Assembly (NCBI RefSeq): GCF_045629565.1
Contig: NZ_JAZQRL010000111.1
Coordinates: 124,001-188,000 of the forward strand
DNA from: Arcticibacter sp045629565
GTDB taxonomy: Bacteria > Bacteroidota > Bacteroidia > Sphingobacteriales > Sphingobacteriaceae
Reading direction: 5' to 3'
DNA: 64,000 nt
Part shown: positions 26,015-35,109 of the stretch, piece by piece
Position numbering within the stretch: position 1 is the stretch's first letter
Layout of the letters: each line of letters begins with the position of its first letter
The notes under the pieces: model-generated
Databases searched by the model: none
The model's input: the letters and a program-made list of their open reading frames with translations, nothing else
What the model was told of the DNA's origin: nothing
Made by a program: the position numbers and the translations under genes

Positions 26015-26075
26015 ACACATAGTTATACAAGCGTCAAGCATTGTGAGACAGGAAAGGGATGAAGAAGTATTTTTG
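26015..26075 (+). promoter_or_regulatory. EPS-type promoter 1: 18-bp box plus -7 element
   Basis: The box ACACATAGTTATACAAGC (26015-26032) is followed by ATTGTG (26040-26045) and by TATTTTTG (26068-26075), an exact match to the Bacteroidota -7 consensus TAnnTTTG. Box start to -7 start is 53 bp. The HAD-protein gene starts 31 bp after the -7 start. The same arrangement occurs before the other three exopolysaccharide units. Confidence 0.75.
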
Positions 26076-26098
26076 GGATCGTTCCATGTGTTCAATCT

Positions 26099-28084
26099 AT
26101 GAAGAAAATATATTCGTTCGACGTTTTCGATACCCTTCTTACGCGATGCTACTCAGAACCTGTCGATCTGTTTCACTCAATGGCTCATGAGCTGATCAGG
26201 AGAAACATCATTAAAATGCCACCCGGAGATTGGGTTCAACTCCGCGTTTCTTCAGAGTTAGAAGCCCGCTCTACTGCCACAACTCAGGAAATCACGCTAT
26301 CAGAGATATACCAGCTTATTTGTCTTAAACTTAAGTTATCAGAAAATCTTCGGCAGGAAATGGAGCAGATGGAGATCGAACTGGAACTTTCCAGCCTCGC
26401 AGGTATCCTGCCTCACGTGAATAAGGTAAAGTCACTGAGGAACGATGGGCATCAGGTGATCTTCATCTCAGACATGTACCTTCCCTCCCGCGTCATCAAA
26501 AGGGCATTAAATGCGAATAACATTGAATGTCATAGTGATGAGCTTTTTGTATCTTCTGATTATAGAGAAACCAAATATTCCGGCAAACTTTTTCAAAAAG
26601 TATTAAATCATTTTAACATAAGCCCTTCGGAGCTCACGCATACAGGGGATAACCTCATTTCGGACTACCAGGTACCAAAATCACTAGGGATCAATGCCAT
26701 ACATTACTCCCATTTCGGGGTCCGGGGAAGGGAGCATTTGATCAACAGCACTGCAGAGCTGCCCGCTGATTTTCGCTCGCGGATTTCAAGTACCATCCGG
26801 CTGAGCCGATTGAACGGCATTCACCAGGATCTCCCGAGCCGTCATATTCATCATATCAGTTCGACCGTGATTGCGCCTATCCTTTTTGGGTTCACGCTGT
26901 GGACGTTACTGGAAGCGAAGAAAAAAGGATTAAAAACATTGCACTTCATTTCCCGGGATGGTCAGATCCTGAAGCAGATAGCTGACCGAATCAACCAGGC
27001 AATGCAACTTGACCTCGAGTGCAAATATTTTTACGGATCCCGTCAGGCATTTCATCTGCCTGCCGTGACCAGTAAAAGTTGGGACCAGCTTGACTGGCTA
27101 TATGACGACACTTCCTTTTTCTCAGTAGAACTGATCTTTAACCGCGTGGGCCTGAAACCGGAGCAATTGGAAGACTATCTCTCGGAAAAGGGGTTTAGCC
27201 GGCCGTCCTGGCATAACAACTTAAATGCAGAAGAAAGAAAGAGGCTCCGGCACATCTTACACCATTCGTCAGGGTTCAAAACCCTCGTGCTGGAGCGCGC
27301 CGAATCGGCCAGAAGGATACTGGTCTCCTACCTGGAGCAGGAGGGCATCCATCCGGAAGCCAGGATAGCATTCGTAGATATAGGCTGGAACGGAAGGCTA
27401 CAAAGATCTCTCAGTCGGGTTATGGATGTTGCAGGCATCAAGCCTGTAGACGGACTGATCGGGTTTTACTTCGGATTGCGTCAGCGACTAAAAGCTTCCG
27501 AAGAAGACAAACTTTTCGCCTGGTACTATGACGAAGAAAACCAGCTGAACAGGTTCAACAATGTGGTCATACTCGAAAAATTCGTCGAAGCAACCCACGG
27601 TAGTGTCGTGGGCTATAATAGAAACAACGACCGTATCGATCCTGTATTCAAAGAGGAAAAGAACCGCGAAGCTCTTGACTGGGGACTAGAGGTTCAGCAA
27701 GCATCCATCCTGGCATTCACAGATCTTTTCTGCTCGAACCTGAAAAATATGGACAAGCAGCAGCTTACGAACCCAGCCAACTGGACGACCATGACGGAAA
27801 TACTGCTCGCAGATTTCTGCAACAGGCCTAGTCCTCTCGACGCCAGAATTTTCGGGAGCGTATCGATCAGCGAAGATCAAAACCATGCCCGCTCCTACCC
27901 TCTTGCTAAACCGTTAACATTTAAGAATTGTATCAGTCTGCTTTTGAGGAAGCAACCCGATGTATATAACGACTTATGGATCCGAGGGAGTTTACATCTG
28001 ACACGAGGAGGTAAACTCGTTTCCGGTTGCTTAAAGATACAAGACACATTGATTGGATATATAAAGTCAAGACTTTCCGCATGA
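26099..28084 (+). CDS. HAD-superfamily protein with large C-terminal region (COG5610-like)
   Basis: A 661-aa cytoplasmic protein. The N-terminal 220 residues form a HAD-like hydrolase domain: DVFDTLL (motif I, D8 and D10 positions), FISDMYLPS (motif II) and HTGDNLISD (motif IV). From about 255 the protein continues with a region found in surface-polysaccharide loci (HFISRDGQIL, FYGSRQAFHLPA, FVDIGWNGRLQRSL, GFYFGLR). The role of this second part is unknown to me; a carbohydrate-modifying or phosphate-transferring activity is possible. It is the first gene of an exopolysaccharide unit and overlaps the flippase start by ATGA. Confidence 0.75.
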   Translation: MKKIYSFDVFDTLLTRCYSEPVDLFHSMAHELIRRNIIKMPPGDWVQLRVSSELEARSTATTQEITLSEIYQLICLKLKLSENLRQEMEQMEIELELSSLAGILPHVNKVKSLRNDGHQVIFISDMYLPSRVIKRALNANNIECHSDELFVSSDYRETKYSGKLFQKVLNHFNISPSELTHTGDNLISDYQVPKSLGINAIHYSHFGVRGREHLINSTAELPADFRSRISSTIRLSRLNGIHQDLPSRHIHHISSTVIAPILFGFTLWTLLEAKKKGLKTLHFISRDGQILKQIADRINQAMQLDLECKYFYGSRQAFHLPAVTSKSWDQLDWLYDDTSFFSVELIFNRVGLKPEQLEDYLSEKGFSRPSWHNNLNAEERKRLRHILHHSSGFKTLVLERAESARRILVSYLEQEGIHPEARIAFVDIGWNGRLQRSLSRVMDVAGIKPVDGLIGFYFGLRQRLKASEEDKLFAWYYDEENQLNRFNNVVILEKFVEATHGSVVGYNRNNDRIDPVFKEEKNREALDWGLEVQQASILAFTDLFCSNLKNMDKQQLTNPANWTTMTEILLADFCNRPSPLDARIFGSVSISEDQNHARSYPLAKPLTFKNCISLLLRKQPDVYNDLWIRGSLHLTRGGKLVSGCLKIQDTLIGYIKSRLSA

Positions 28085-29442
28085 ACAAAGTAGCCTCGCT
28101 ATACAACGCCGTTTTTAAGGAACAGAACCGAACATCAGTGGTGATCCGACAAGCATTGTACTCCTTTTTGCTCAAGGGCGTCAGCGTTATCATCTCATTT
28201 ATCTATGTCCCCCTGCTTCTGAACTATCTGGATAATGAGAAGTACGGCATCTGGCTGACTCTCGTAACCGTGACAAACTGGGTGACACTTTTTGACATCG
28301 GCCTGGGAAATGGTCTCCGAAACAAACTTACCGAAGCTCTCGCCGATAAAGACCTGCAACTGGGGCGAACATACATCAGCACAACCTACGCCCTTCTCGG
28401 CTTAATCACCCTGGGTTTGCTAATTACCTTCAATGCAGTTAACCAGTTCATTCCCTGGAACAGCTTCCTGAATTCGAAGCTGATCTCTCCACAAGAGCTG
28501 CTCGTTGTCACCTCCATTGCTTTTTCAGGCACCATCCTCAGATTCTTCTTCCAACTCATCGGCGTAATCTTCCTGGCGCATCAGCAGTCGTCCATGAACG
28601 ATCTGATCAATACGGTCAGCAGCCTGGGAAGCTTGATTGGGGTAGGTCTTGTCTCCCTGTTCATGCCTCCTGGAAATCTCATACTCCTTTCCGCAATCAT
28701 TACCCTTACCCCGGTTCTGGTCTACTTTACTTTTTCAGTCATCTCCTTCAAAACGCGCTTCAAGGAGCTTCAACCCTCCATTTCGCAAGTTCGCCTTTCC
28801 TACAGCAAGCCCCTGTTCCTTCTGAGCTCGCAGTTCTTCATCGTACAGGTAACCGCCCTAATCATCTACGCGAGCGCGAATATACTGGTTGCCAACCTCT
28901 TCAATCCGGGCGAGGTCATCCTGTATAACATAGCCTTCACCATTTTTAACGCAACCATCATGGTTATGACCTTGTGCCTGTCGCCTATCTGGTCGTCCGT
29001 GACGGAGGCTTACGCCCTGGGAGACTTTGACTATCTGAAAAAAATGCTCAGACGCCTCAACTACTTGTCTGTACTTTTCAGTGCGGGCGTGCTGCTTCTT
29101 TTAGCCATAAGCAACCCTCTCTACCATATTTGGCTCAAAGGCAAGGTTGAAATCCCCTTTACTATTTCTCTGGCTATGGCTCTTTACGCTATCATTTATA
29201 TGTTCCAGGCACCCTACTCTGCATTTATCAATGGTATGGGTAAGGTCAGGCTCACCTCTCTTTTAGCCGTGCCAGGTATAATTGTTTACCTGTTAGGGGC
29301 TGTATTCATTTCCAGATACCTCAACAGCAGTGCAGGCGTCATCACCGGGATTACACTATCGAGTCTCATCGGACTCGTCATCCAGCGAATCCAGGTAAGC
29401 AAACTCCTCAGCGACCGTGCGAGAGGAATCTGGGCGACCTAA
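28081..29442 (+). CDS. Polysaccharide flippase (Wzx/MATE-like), copy 1
   Basis: A polytopic inner-membrane protein of 453 aa with about 12 to 14 hydrophobic helices, expected to move lipid-linked repeat units across the inner membrane. Recognisable parts are LLNYLDNEKYGIWLTLVTVTNWV and FDIGLGNGLRNKLTEAL, typical of this Wzx branch. I chose ATG 28081 because it overlaps the upstream stop as ATGA; an in-frame start at 28027 would overlap the HAD gene by 58 bp. A second flippase of the same branch is encoded at 42061-43431. Confidence 0.88.
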   Translation: MNKVASLYNAVFKEQNRTSVVIRQALYSFLLKGVSVIISFIYVPLLLNYLDNEKYGIWLTLVTVTNWVTLFDIGLGNGLRNKLTEALADKDLQLGRTYISTTYALLGLITLGLLITFNAVNQFIPWNSFLNSKLISPQELLVVTSIAFSGTILRFFFQLIGVIFLAHQQSSMNDLINTVSSLGSLIGVGLVSLFMPPGNLILLSAIITLTPVLVYFTFSVISFKTRFKELQPSISQVRLSYSKPLFLLSSQFFIVQVTALIIYASANILVANLFNPGEVILYNIAFTIFNATIMVMTLCLSPIWSSVTEAYALGDFDYLKKMLRRLNYLSVLFSAGVLLLLAISNPLYHIWLKGKVEIPFTISLAMALYAIIYMFQAPYSAFINGMGKVRLTSLLAVPGIIVYLLGAVFISRYLNSSAGVITGITLSSLIGLVIQRIQVSKLLSDRARGIWAT

Positions 29443-29447
29443 AACGA

Positions 29448-29502
29448 TGCGCCCCCGAATCAGGTCCAGGAAAGCTTTCCTGTACCGATCCGGAGGCGCA
29501 TT
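29448..29502. terminator. Hairpin between convergent flippase and beta-helix genes
   Basis: Outer arms (29448-29462 and 29488-29502) pair with two mismatches. They enclose a 16-bp perfect palindrome (CAGGAAAGCTTTCCTG). Position in the convergent gap and extended pairing fit a bidirectional terminator. Confidence 0.65.
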
Positions 29503-29522
29503 GCTATTCAGAGGGCTGGTGC

Positions 29523-30881
29523 CTAGTTTCCGTTTGCGGATGCACCGCCAAGGTTCACAAAAGCACCCGTTTTTCCACCTGTAGAGATCATTTTATTGTC
29601 AAATACGCGGTTGTTTCTCACGGTTGAACCATAGAACATGATCAATCCATGATCTTCACCTATACTTCCGTCAATAACGTTCTGGGTAACCGTATTAGCG
29701 GATGAATTATCTTTGAAGTAAAGAACATTGTTACCACCTGAACGGATATCGTTCTTGCTGATGTTTCCATTCTTGCTGCCAATAAACATAATGGCCATAC
29801 CGTCAACATGAATTTTGTTATTGGATACTGTATAACCGTCGGCATAAGTAAGCTCCATACCTCTGATTTTAGCCATATCACTATTCCCGCTAAGTTCCAT
29901 GATGTTATCCTTGATCACCCAGTTACTTTTCATCGGTTGTCCTGTAGCTCTTGACTCTTCCTCTGAAGGGCTGGATCCCAGAATTCCGGTAAACCCATGT
30001 TTAGACGATTTCATATAATTCCCGATCGTTTCCAGACCCACAGTACCGGCATTTTCAATCCCGTAATAGATATAGTTCGAAGTATGCATCCGCATTTCAG
30101 TAATCTTGTTATGGTTTATCTTCCCGTTCAATCCGTAACCGCTTACTGAGATAGACGATGGTGCCGGCCATGCCTGGATGGTGCCAATGTCATGAAAGGT
30201 ATTATTCGAGATGCTATAATCCCTGAAGCGTGCTTTGACAGGTGATTTAAGATGATTTTGGAATTCAACACCCATTCTGCCTACACTTTCAAACTTATTC
30301 TCGATGATCCGGATGTTCTTAACCATCGAATTTTCACCCTCACTTATTAGCTTGATGGCATTTGAATGTGTCTTTGGATTAGTAAATGTACATCCCTTGA
30401 TTAAAAGGCCGTCAATTAAATCCTGTGAACCGTAGTTGGATACAAAAATCATCCCCTCTGTATCATGATGATTGCTTTCAAGGCTTGATATAAATGAAAT
30501 CCCTTTGATCTCCAAATTCTTTACATTTCCGGAAATCTGAATAATCTTGTTGTTACGTGTAGTTTTGAAGATCGTTCCTTTTTCTCCCGCCAGCATCACG
30601 TTTTTCACGTTAGCGATCTGGAGAACATCGTCGATTATATATGTTCCCTTAGGGAAGAACAGCTTTTTGTCATTCTGGATCAGTGCGTTAATGGCTTTGG
30701 CCTGATTCAGAGTGGTACTCGGACGAAGATTAAATTTCTTTTTAACGTTTAAGGCTGCGAGTTCATCCGGCTTTTCTGGGCCAGCTTCTACCGGATCGAC
30801 AGGAACAACTGCGTTTTCTTGCGGGTCTTTTTTACAACTAAGCAAAGAAAAAGCGATTAAAAATGCAAAGGCATGCTTCAT
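29523..30881 (-). CDS. Right-handed beta-helix lipoprotein, copy 1
   Basis: A 452-aa exported lipoprotein (lipobox LLSCKK, Cys16) predicted to fold as a right-handed parallel beta-helix, as in pectate lyases and other polysaccharide-acting enzymes. The fold is suggested by an N-terminal cap region (KLFFPKGTYIIDDVLQI) and many repeated NxI/NxF strand-turn units (NKFESVGRMGVEFQNH, NTFHDIGTIQAWPAP). It is clearly paralogous to the protein at 39910-41214 along its length. Location inside an exopolysaccharide locus suggests a lyase, epimerase or binding protein acting on the polymer. It is the only minus-strand gene between two plus-strand units, and I found no EPS box upstream of it. Confidence 0.82.
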   Translation of the reverse strand: MKHAFAFLIAFSLLSCKKDPQENAVVPVDPVEAGPEKPDELAALNVKKKFNLRPSTTLNQAKAINALIQNDKKLFFPKGTYIIDDVLQIANVKNVMLAGEKGTIFKTTRNNKIIQISGNVKNLEIKGISFISSLESNHHDTEGMIFVSNYGSQDLIDGLLIKGCTFTNPKTHSNAIKLISEGENSMVKNIRIIENKFESVGRMGVEFQNHLKSPVKARFRDYSISNNTFHDIGTIQAWPAPSSISVSGYGLNGKINHNKITEMRMHTSNYIYYGIENAGTVGLETIGNYMKSSKHGFTGILGSSPSEEESRATGQPMKSNWVIKDNIMELSGNSDMAKIRGMELTYADGYTVSNNKIHVDGMAIMFIGSKNGNISKNDIRSGGNNVLYFKDNSSANTVTQNVIDGSIGEDHGLIMFYGSTVRNNRVFDNKMISTGGKTGAFVNLGGASANGN

Positions 30882-31230
30882 GATATGTATGTAAGATGAT
30901 TAATTGGGATTTACTCCCTTAATTTCTCACTTATACTCAGCTTATCACAAATGGTTACACTTAATATAGCGCAAAAAAACGCATTTTACACACTGGAAAT
31001 GAATAAACTAGCCTTGCTAGCCGAACTATAACGCCTCGCAAGAAAAACTTTCGTCAGACAGGCGAACACTATCTAATTACGACATCTTGGTTAAAGAAAT
31101 TAATTGTAATAATTCACATGTTTGTAAGAATCGTGTGTTGAGATCCGCCTGAAACTTCACTAATAATCACCGATAGTCGGTTTTTCATATCAGGAGTAAC
31201 CGGAAATTCTCAAAATATCCTGTCTAATAC
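30882..31230. other. Divergent intergenic region, no gene recognised
   Basis: This AT-rich stretch separates the minus-strand beta-helix gene from the Wza-type operon. I see no protein, RNA gene or strong hairpin. It should hold the promoter of the beta-helix gene, but I could not place it with confidence. The EPS-type promoter of the plus-strand operon begins at 31231. Confidence 0.5.
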
Positions 31231-31290
31231 ACACATAGTTATACATCATAGCCGAATTCGGAAAAATCATATGCATAAGTGCTACTTTTA
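31231..31290 (+). promoter_or_regulatory. EPS-type promoter 2 before the Wza operon
   Basis: The box starts ACACATAGTTATACA (31231-31245, identical over 15 bp to promoter 1). It is followed by ATTCG (31256-31260), CATAAGTG (31274-31281) and the -7-like TACTTTTA (31283-31290), with 52 bp from box start to -7 start. The first gene starts at 31415, leaving a leader of about 120 nt with no recognised element. Confidence 0.72.
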
Positions 31291-31414
31291 TATCGTCAAA
31301 AGGGGCTCGAGCTACACGTTATGTCAGCTTAGCCCACAACAACAAAGCACTGGCCCACTGTAAGTGAAGTGGCGAAGCTCTGTAATAACCCCGCCATTCT
31401 AACTCCTTTCTCAT

Positions 31415-32191
31415 ATGCAAAACATCCGTACTTATGCAGTCATGCTGATCGCGATTTTTTTATCTTCATGCAGCAGCTACCAGCAGATCCCATACTATCA
31501 AGACCTTAGCCAGTCTGGTGAGGTCAGACAACCGGTTTCGAATGAATCTCCGTTAACAATAAGTCCTTCAGATCTGCTGGCCATCAATGCAACCAGCAAA
31601 AATCCGGAAACAGCAACGATCTTCAACTACAACCTGAATACGGTTAGTGGCGCTTATGCCGTGACACCTGACAATCCAGTCATCGGCTACCGGGTAGATG
31701 AAGAAGGGCGTATTCATCTACCGCTTATTGGTAAGCTAATGGTTCAGGGACTTACTACCACCCAGCTAAGAGATAACATGACGAAAGCTTTGTCGGCGTA
31801 TTACAAGGATCCGGTGGTGAATATCCGGATCATCAACTTCAAAGTAGCGATTTATGGAGACGTCCTTAAGCCGGACATGTATACCCTTGAAAACGAACGA
31901 ACTACAGTAACTCAGGCATTAAGTCTCGCGGGCGACCTCAACATCACCGCTATGCGCAAAAACGTCCTTCTTATCCGTACCGAAAAAGGTGAACGTAAGA
32001 TGGTAAGACTCGACCTGACCAGCAAAAATATCTTTAACTCGCCTTACTTTTATCTGAAGAACAACGATGAGATATATGTGCAGCCGGACCGCACCAAATT
32101 TGCTACCGTTGACCGCGGATACCGCACCGCCTCCCTTGTACTTTCCGGATTATCGATCATAGCAATAGTCCTGTCTAATATATATCGTTAA
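31415..32191 (+). CDS. Polysaccharide export lipoprotein (Wza/BexD-like)
   Basis: An outer-membrane export protein of 258 aa with lipobox FLSSCSS (Cys19). A poly-export domain (about 45-140) contains GYRVDEEGRIHLPLIGKLMVQGLTT. A SLBB-type segment follows (about 145-200, VAIYGDVLKPDMYTLENE), then a C-terminal hydrophobic helix (about 236-256). It should form the channel through which the polymer leaves the cell, working with the Wzc-like protein of the same operon. It is the first gene after EPS promoter 2; the next gene starts 4 bp later. Confidence 0.93.
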   Translation: MQNIRTYAVMLIAIFLSSCSSYQQIPYYQDLSQSGEVRQPVSNESPLTISPSDLLAINATSKNPETATIFNYNLNTVSGAYAVTPDNPVIGYRVDEEGRIHLPLIGKLMVQGLTTTQLRDNMTKALSAYYKDPVVNIRIINFKVAIYGDVLKPDMYTLENERTTVTQALSLAGDLNITAMRKNVLLIRTEKGERKMVRLDLTSKNIFNSPYFYLKNNDEIYVQPDRTKFATVDRGYRTASLVLSGLSIIAIVLSNIYR

Positions 32192-32195
32192 TCAC

Positions 32196-33125
32196 ATGAG
32201 CACATCGAACGTGTATGCAATAGTTATACCTATTTACAATAGACTTCAGGTGACGAAAGAAGGCCTGAAATACATCATGGCTGCAGTCGCGAATTATACC
32301 CGCTCCTCCTCCAGGCCTGCTGCAATAGAGGTCATCGTGGTCGATGATGGCTCCACAGACGGCAGCAAGGAATGGATAGGGCTTCACTACCCGCAGATCC
32401 GCATACTTGTTGGCACGGGCGACCTCTGGTGGACAGGTTCAGTGAATATGGGGATCAGCTACGCGCTTAACCGATTTCAGAATCTGAAAGGAATCATTCT
32501 TCAAAATGATGATGTTGCACTAGATCCCGACTGGCTGATCAAATACATTGGGGATATCGAAATGCATCCCGGCGCATTAATCGGCTGCGCTACCTCCACC
32601 CTGGAAAGCAAAGACCGTATACTCTACGGCGGAAGGCAGATGCATCCCTGGTTCGCCAGGGAAAAGAAAATTAACCATCTACAGCACAGGGACAACCTCA
32701 GTAAAGACTATACAACGCCGTCCTTTGATTTGTATGGACGGGGACTCTACATTCCGAAAGCCGCCTTCGAAGAAGTGGGATTATTCGACCAGCAACGATT
32801 CAAACATCGGGGCGATATGGACATACCCTTGAGGGCCAAGAAAAAGGGATATAAGCTGCTGGTCAGCTACGGTGCAATCGTATACGAGCTTCCTCAATTC
32901 GCTTATAATCTGGACGGAAAACAGCGCCTGACGCTTAAGGAAGCCTATACACTTTTAACAGACTTCAGGTCTTCCTACTCGCTGAAGCATATTTATTTTT
33001 ACTCGCTTATCGCGACCAGGAACGCAATTCATTTTATACCATTTTTCGCCGGGAACCTGTACTTCCATGTCAGGAACGTTTGCTGGAGAGTCTGCAAAAA
33101 CTACTTGCTCAGCTCTCCCTTATAA
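32196..33125 (+). CDS. Glycosyltransferase family 2
   Basis: A GT-A-type glycosyltransferase (309 aa) expected to add one sugar to the lipid-linked repeat unit. It has the nucleotide-binding VVDDGSTDGS (about 46-55), a metal-binding LQNDDVALD region and a C-terminal hydrophobic tail that may touch the membrane. Rhamnosyltransferase-like members share the GDLWWTGSVNMGI segment seen here. It lies between the Wza-like and GT4 genes. The sugar added cannot be read. Confidence 0.9.
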   Translation: MSTSNVYAIVIPIYNRLQVTKEGLKYIMAAVANYTRSSSRPAAIEVIVVDDGSTDGSKEWIGLHYPQIRILVGTGDLWWTGSVNMGISYALNRFQNLKGIILQNDDVALDPDWLIKYIGDIEMHPGALIGCATSTLESKDRILYGGRQMHPWFAREKKINHLQHRDNLSKDYTTPSFDLYGRGLYIPKAAFEEVGLFDQQRFKHRGDMDIPLRAKKKGYKLLVSYGAIVYELPQFAYNLDGKQRLTLKEAYTLLTDFRSSYSLKHIYFYSLIATRNAIHFIPFFAGNLYFHVRNVCWRVCKNYLLSSPL

Positions 33126-33154
33126 ACTCCCAGCCGTAAACCAGGTAATCAACA

Positions 33155-34228
33155 ATGTGCAATATTTTAATAACTGCTCCTTCACTTGATGAGAGCATGA
33201 ACATCAGCGGAATTTCCAGTCTGACAAAGACCATCATCTCCCGTAATTCAGCAACACATACCTACTTCCATTTCCGCCTGGGAAAAAAAGATTCAGAAAA
33301 GAAAGGATGGAAATGGCTATTGACACAGCTCACCATACTTCCCCGGTATATCGCGTTTGTAAGACGGCATCAGATTGATATTATTCATCTCAATACCGAT
33401 CTGACGGCAATGTCGATCCTCCGCGACACACCCCTGGCTATTACCGGTAAGTATCTCCTGAGAAGAAAGATACTGCTTCACCTTCATGGGGGACATTTCC
33501 TCATGCAGCCACCTCCGCGCAGATCGATATTCTACTGGATGATCAAGACCTTGCTAAAAAGTGCAACACAAAGGGTTGTTCTTAGCGAGCTGGAACGCCA
33601 ACAGGTTGAAGCGGCATACAATACGCATTGCCATATTATGCCGAACGCGGTTGAGATCAACAATACAGCTTCCGCGAAGGACTTTTCCGGCAGACTCTCA
33701 TTTCTTTTTATGGGGCGCATCGTGAAAGCCAAAGGTATCTTTCTGATCGCCGAATGCTTGTCTTTAATGGGCAAACAACTTCAGGATTTTGAATTTAAAG
33801 TTTATGGAAGCGGACCTGATCTTGAGGAATTCCTGACCCGCCTTTCTGCGATTGAGGGACTGAACTATACTTATTGCGGTATCGCGAAGGGAGAGCAAAA
33901 AGTACAGGCGTTTGCCGAGTCACATGTTTTCCTGCTACCCTCCCTGTATGGCGAGGGCTTGCCCATTGCCATGCTTGAGAGCATGAATCACGGCTGTGTA
34001 CCCCTGGTTTCTGATGATGCCTCGATCAGCACCGTCGTTCGCGATTCTCAGAACGGGTTCATCGTCAAAAAAGGAAGCCTTGCTCAGCTCGGAGAAAAAA
34101 TAGAGCAGCTTTTAAATAACCGCGACAAGCTGCATATACTAAGCAAAAATGCCAAAAACACCATTTACATATCATATAATCTGGACCACTATATCGGTTC
34201 GCTGAACAGGTTATATAAAACGATTTAA
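33155..34228 (+). CDS. Glycosyltransferase family 4
   Basis: A GT-B-type retaining glycosyltransferase (357 aa). The N-terminal domain binds the acceptor (LLHLHGGHFLMQPP). The C-terminal domain has FLFMGRIVKAKGIFLIAE and the donor-binding LLPSLYGEGLPIAMLESM, where the two Glu residues of the E-x7-E motif are present. It starts 30 bp after the GT2 gene and is followed after 4 bp by the GT26 gene. The donor sugar is unknown. Confidence 0.92.
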   Translation: MCNILITAPSLDESMNISGISSLTKTIISRNSATHTYFHFRLGKKDSEKKGWKWLLTQLTILPRYIAFVRRHQIDIIHLNTDLTAMSILRDTPLAITGKYLLRRKILLHLHGGHFLMQPPPRRSIFYWMIKTLLKSATQRVVLSELERQQVEAAYNTHCHIMPNAVEINNTASAKDFSGRLSFLFMGRIVKAKGIFLIAECLSLMGKQLQDFEFKVYGSGPDLEEFLTRLSAIEGLNYTYCGIAKGEQKVQAFAESHVFLLPSLYGEGLPIAMLESMNHGCVPLVSDDASISTVVRDSQNGFIVKKGSLAQLGEKIEQLLNNRDKLHILSKNAKNTIYISYNLDHYIGSLNRLYKTI

Positions 34229-34232
34229 GCGC

Positions 34233-35057
34233 ATGATGAACGAAGTGAACTTTCTCGGGATCGGGATGAATCCGGTTACTTATCAGGAACTATTCAAGAA
34301 AATTGATGGTTGGATAGCCAACAAACAAGGTCGGTCTTACCATATTGCCTGCGTAAATGCCTATAACATCGCCCTCTCACTCAGCAACGAACGCCTGAAG
34401 CGAATCTACAACTCAGCTGATATTGTAGGCGCAGACGGCATGCCTTTCGTGAGATGGATAAGACGGTTTAATAAGCAGGCGTGTGACCGCATTGCGGCTC
34501 CCGACACCATCCTGCAACTGGCAGAGCATGCTAAGACGACCAACTACACCTTTTACCTGTACGGTGGCGATCCCAAAGTATGCGTAAAAATGAAAGAATA
34601 TCTTGAAGAAAAGTTTCCGCATATCAACATCGTCGGATACTACTCCCCACCCTTCAGGGATCTGACCCCTGAAGAGGACCAGGCTATTGTTGATGAAATC
34701 AATCGCCTGGCGCCCGACATTGTATGTGTCGGTCTGGGCACGCCTAAACAAGATTACTGGATCGACGAACACTTGTTCAAAATCAAGGGTTCCGTCCTGA
34801 TTGCGTCAGGGGCTACGTTCGACTTCTTTGGCGGAAGAATAAAAATGGCGCCCGATTGGATCCGCAAATCCGGATTCGAGTGGATGTACCGTTTACTCGG
34901 AAAGGATTTCAAACGACTCTGGAAACGCTATACCGTTATGTATGCGGTATTCTCTTTCAATTTCATGCTGCAGCAAAGCGGATTGGCTCAATACCCTCTA
35001 CTTACCAGGAAGCATCCTGACACTCCAAAAGGCCAGGACATCTTTGTTAACTCCTGA
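34233..35057 (+). CDS. WecG/TagA/CpsF family glycosyltransferase (GT26)
   Basis: A 274-aa cytoplasmic or membrane-associated glycosyltransferase that adds the second or a later sugar to the lipid-linked primer. Family features are INAYNIAL-like NAYNIALSLSN, SADIVGADGMPFVRWIRR with the conserved Asp, GGDPKVCVKM, VGLGTPKQDYWI and GATFDFFGGRIKMAPDWIRKSG. Two start codons are adjacent (ATGATG); M1 is used. It precedes the Wzc-like gene by 52 bp. Typical members transfer N-acetylmannosamine or mannosaminuronic acid; the donor here is not known. Confidence 0.93.
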   Translation: MMNEVNFLGIGMNPVTYQELFKKIDGWIANKQGRSYHIACVNAYNIALSLSNERLKRIYNSADIVGADGMPFVRWIRRFNKQACDRIAAPDTILQLAEHAKTTNYTFYLYGGDPKVCVKMKEYLEEKFPHINIVGYYSPPFRDLTPEEDQAIVDEINRLAPDIVCVGLGTPKQDYWIDEHLFKIKGSVLIASGATFDFFGGRIKMAPDWIRKSGFEWMYRLLGKDFKRLWKRYTVMYAVFSFNFMLQQSGLAQYPLLTRKHPDTPKGQDIFVNS

Positions 35058-35109
35058 TCTTCCTCCTGACCCTGTCTATCTACCTCACCATTGAAGAAGT
35101 ATCGCTCAT

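Noticed and set aside
25920..26102. 60-codon plus-strand frame overlapping the HAD-gene start
   Set aside because: It contains the EPS box and the -7 element of promoter 1, has no recognisable protein features and is best explained as chance.
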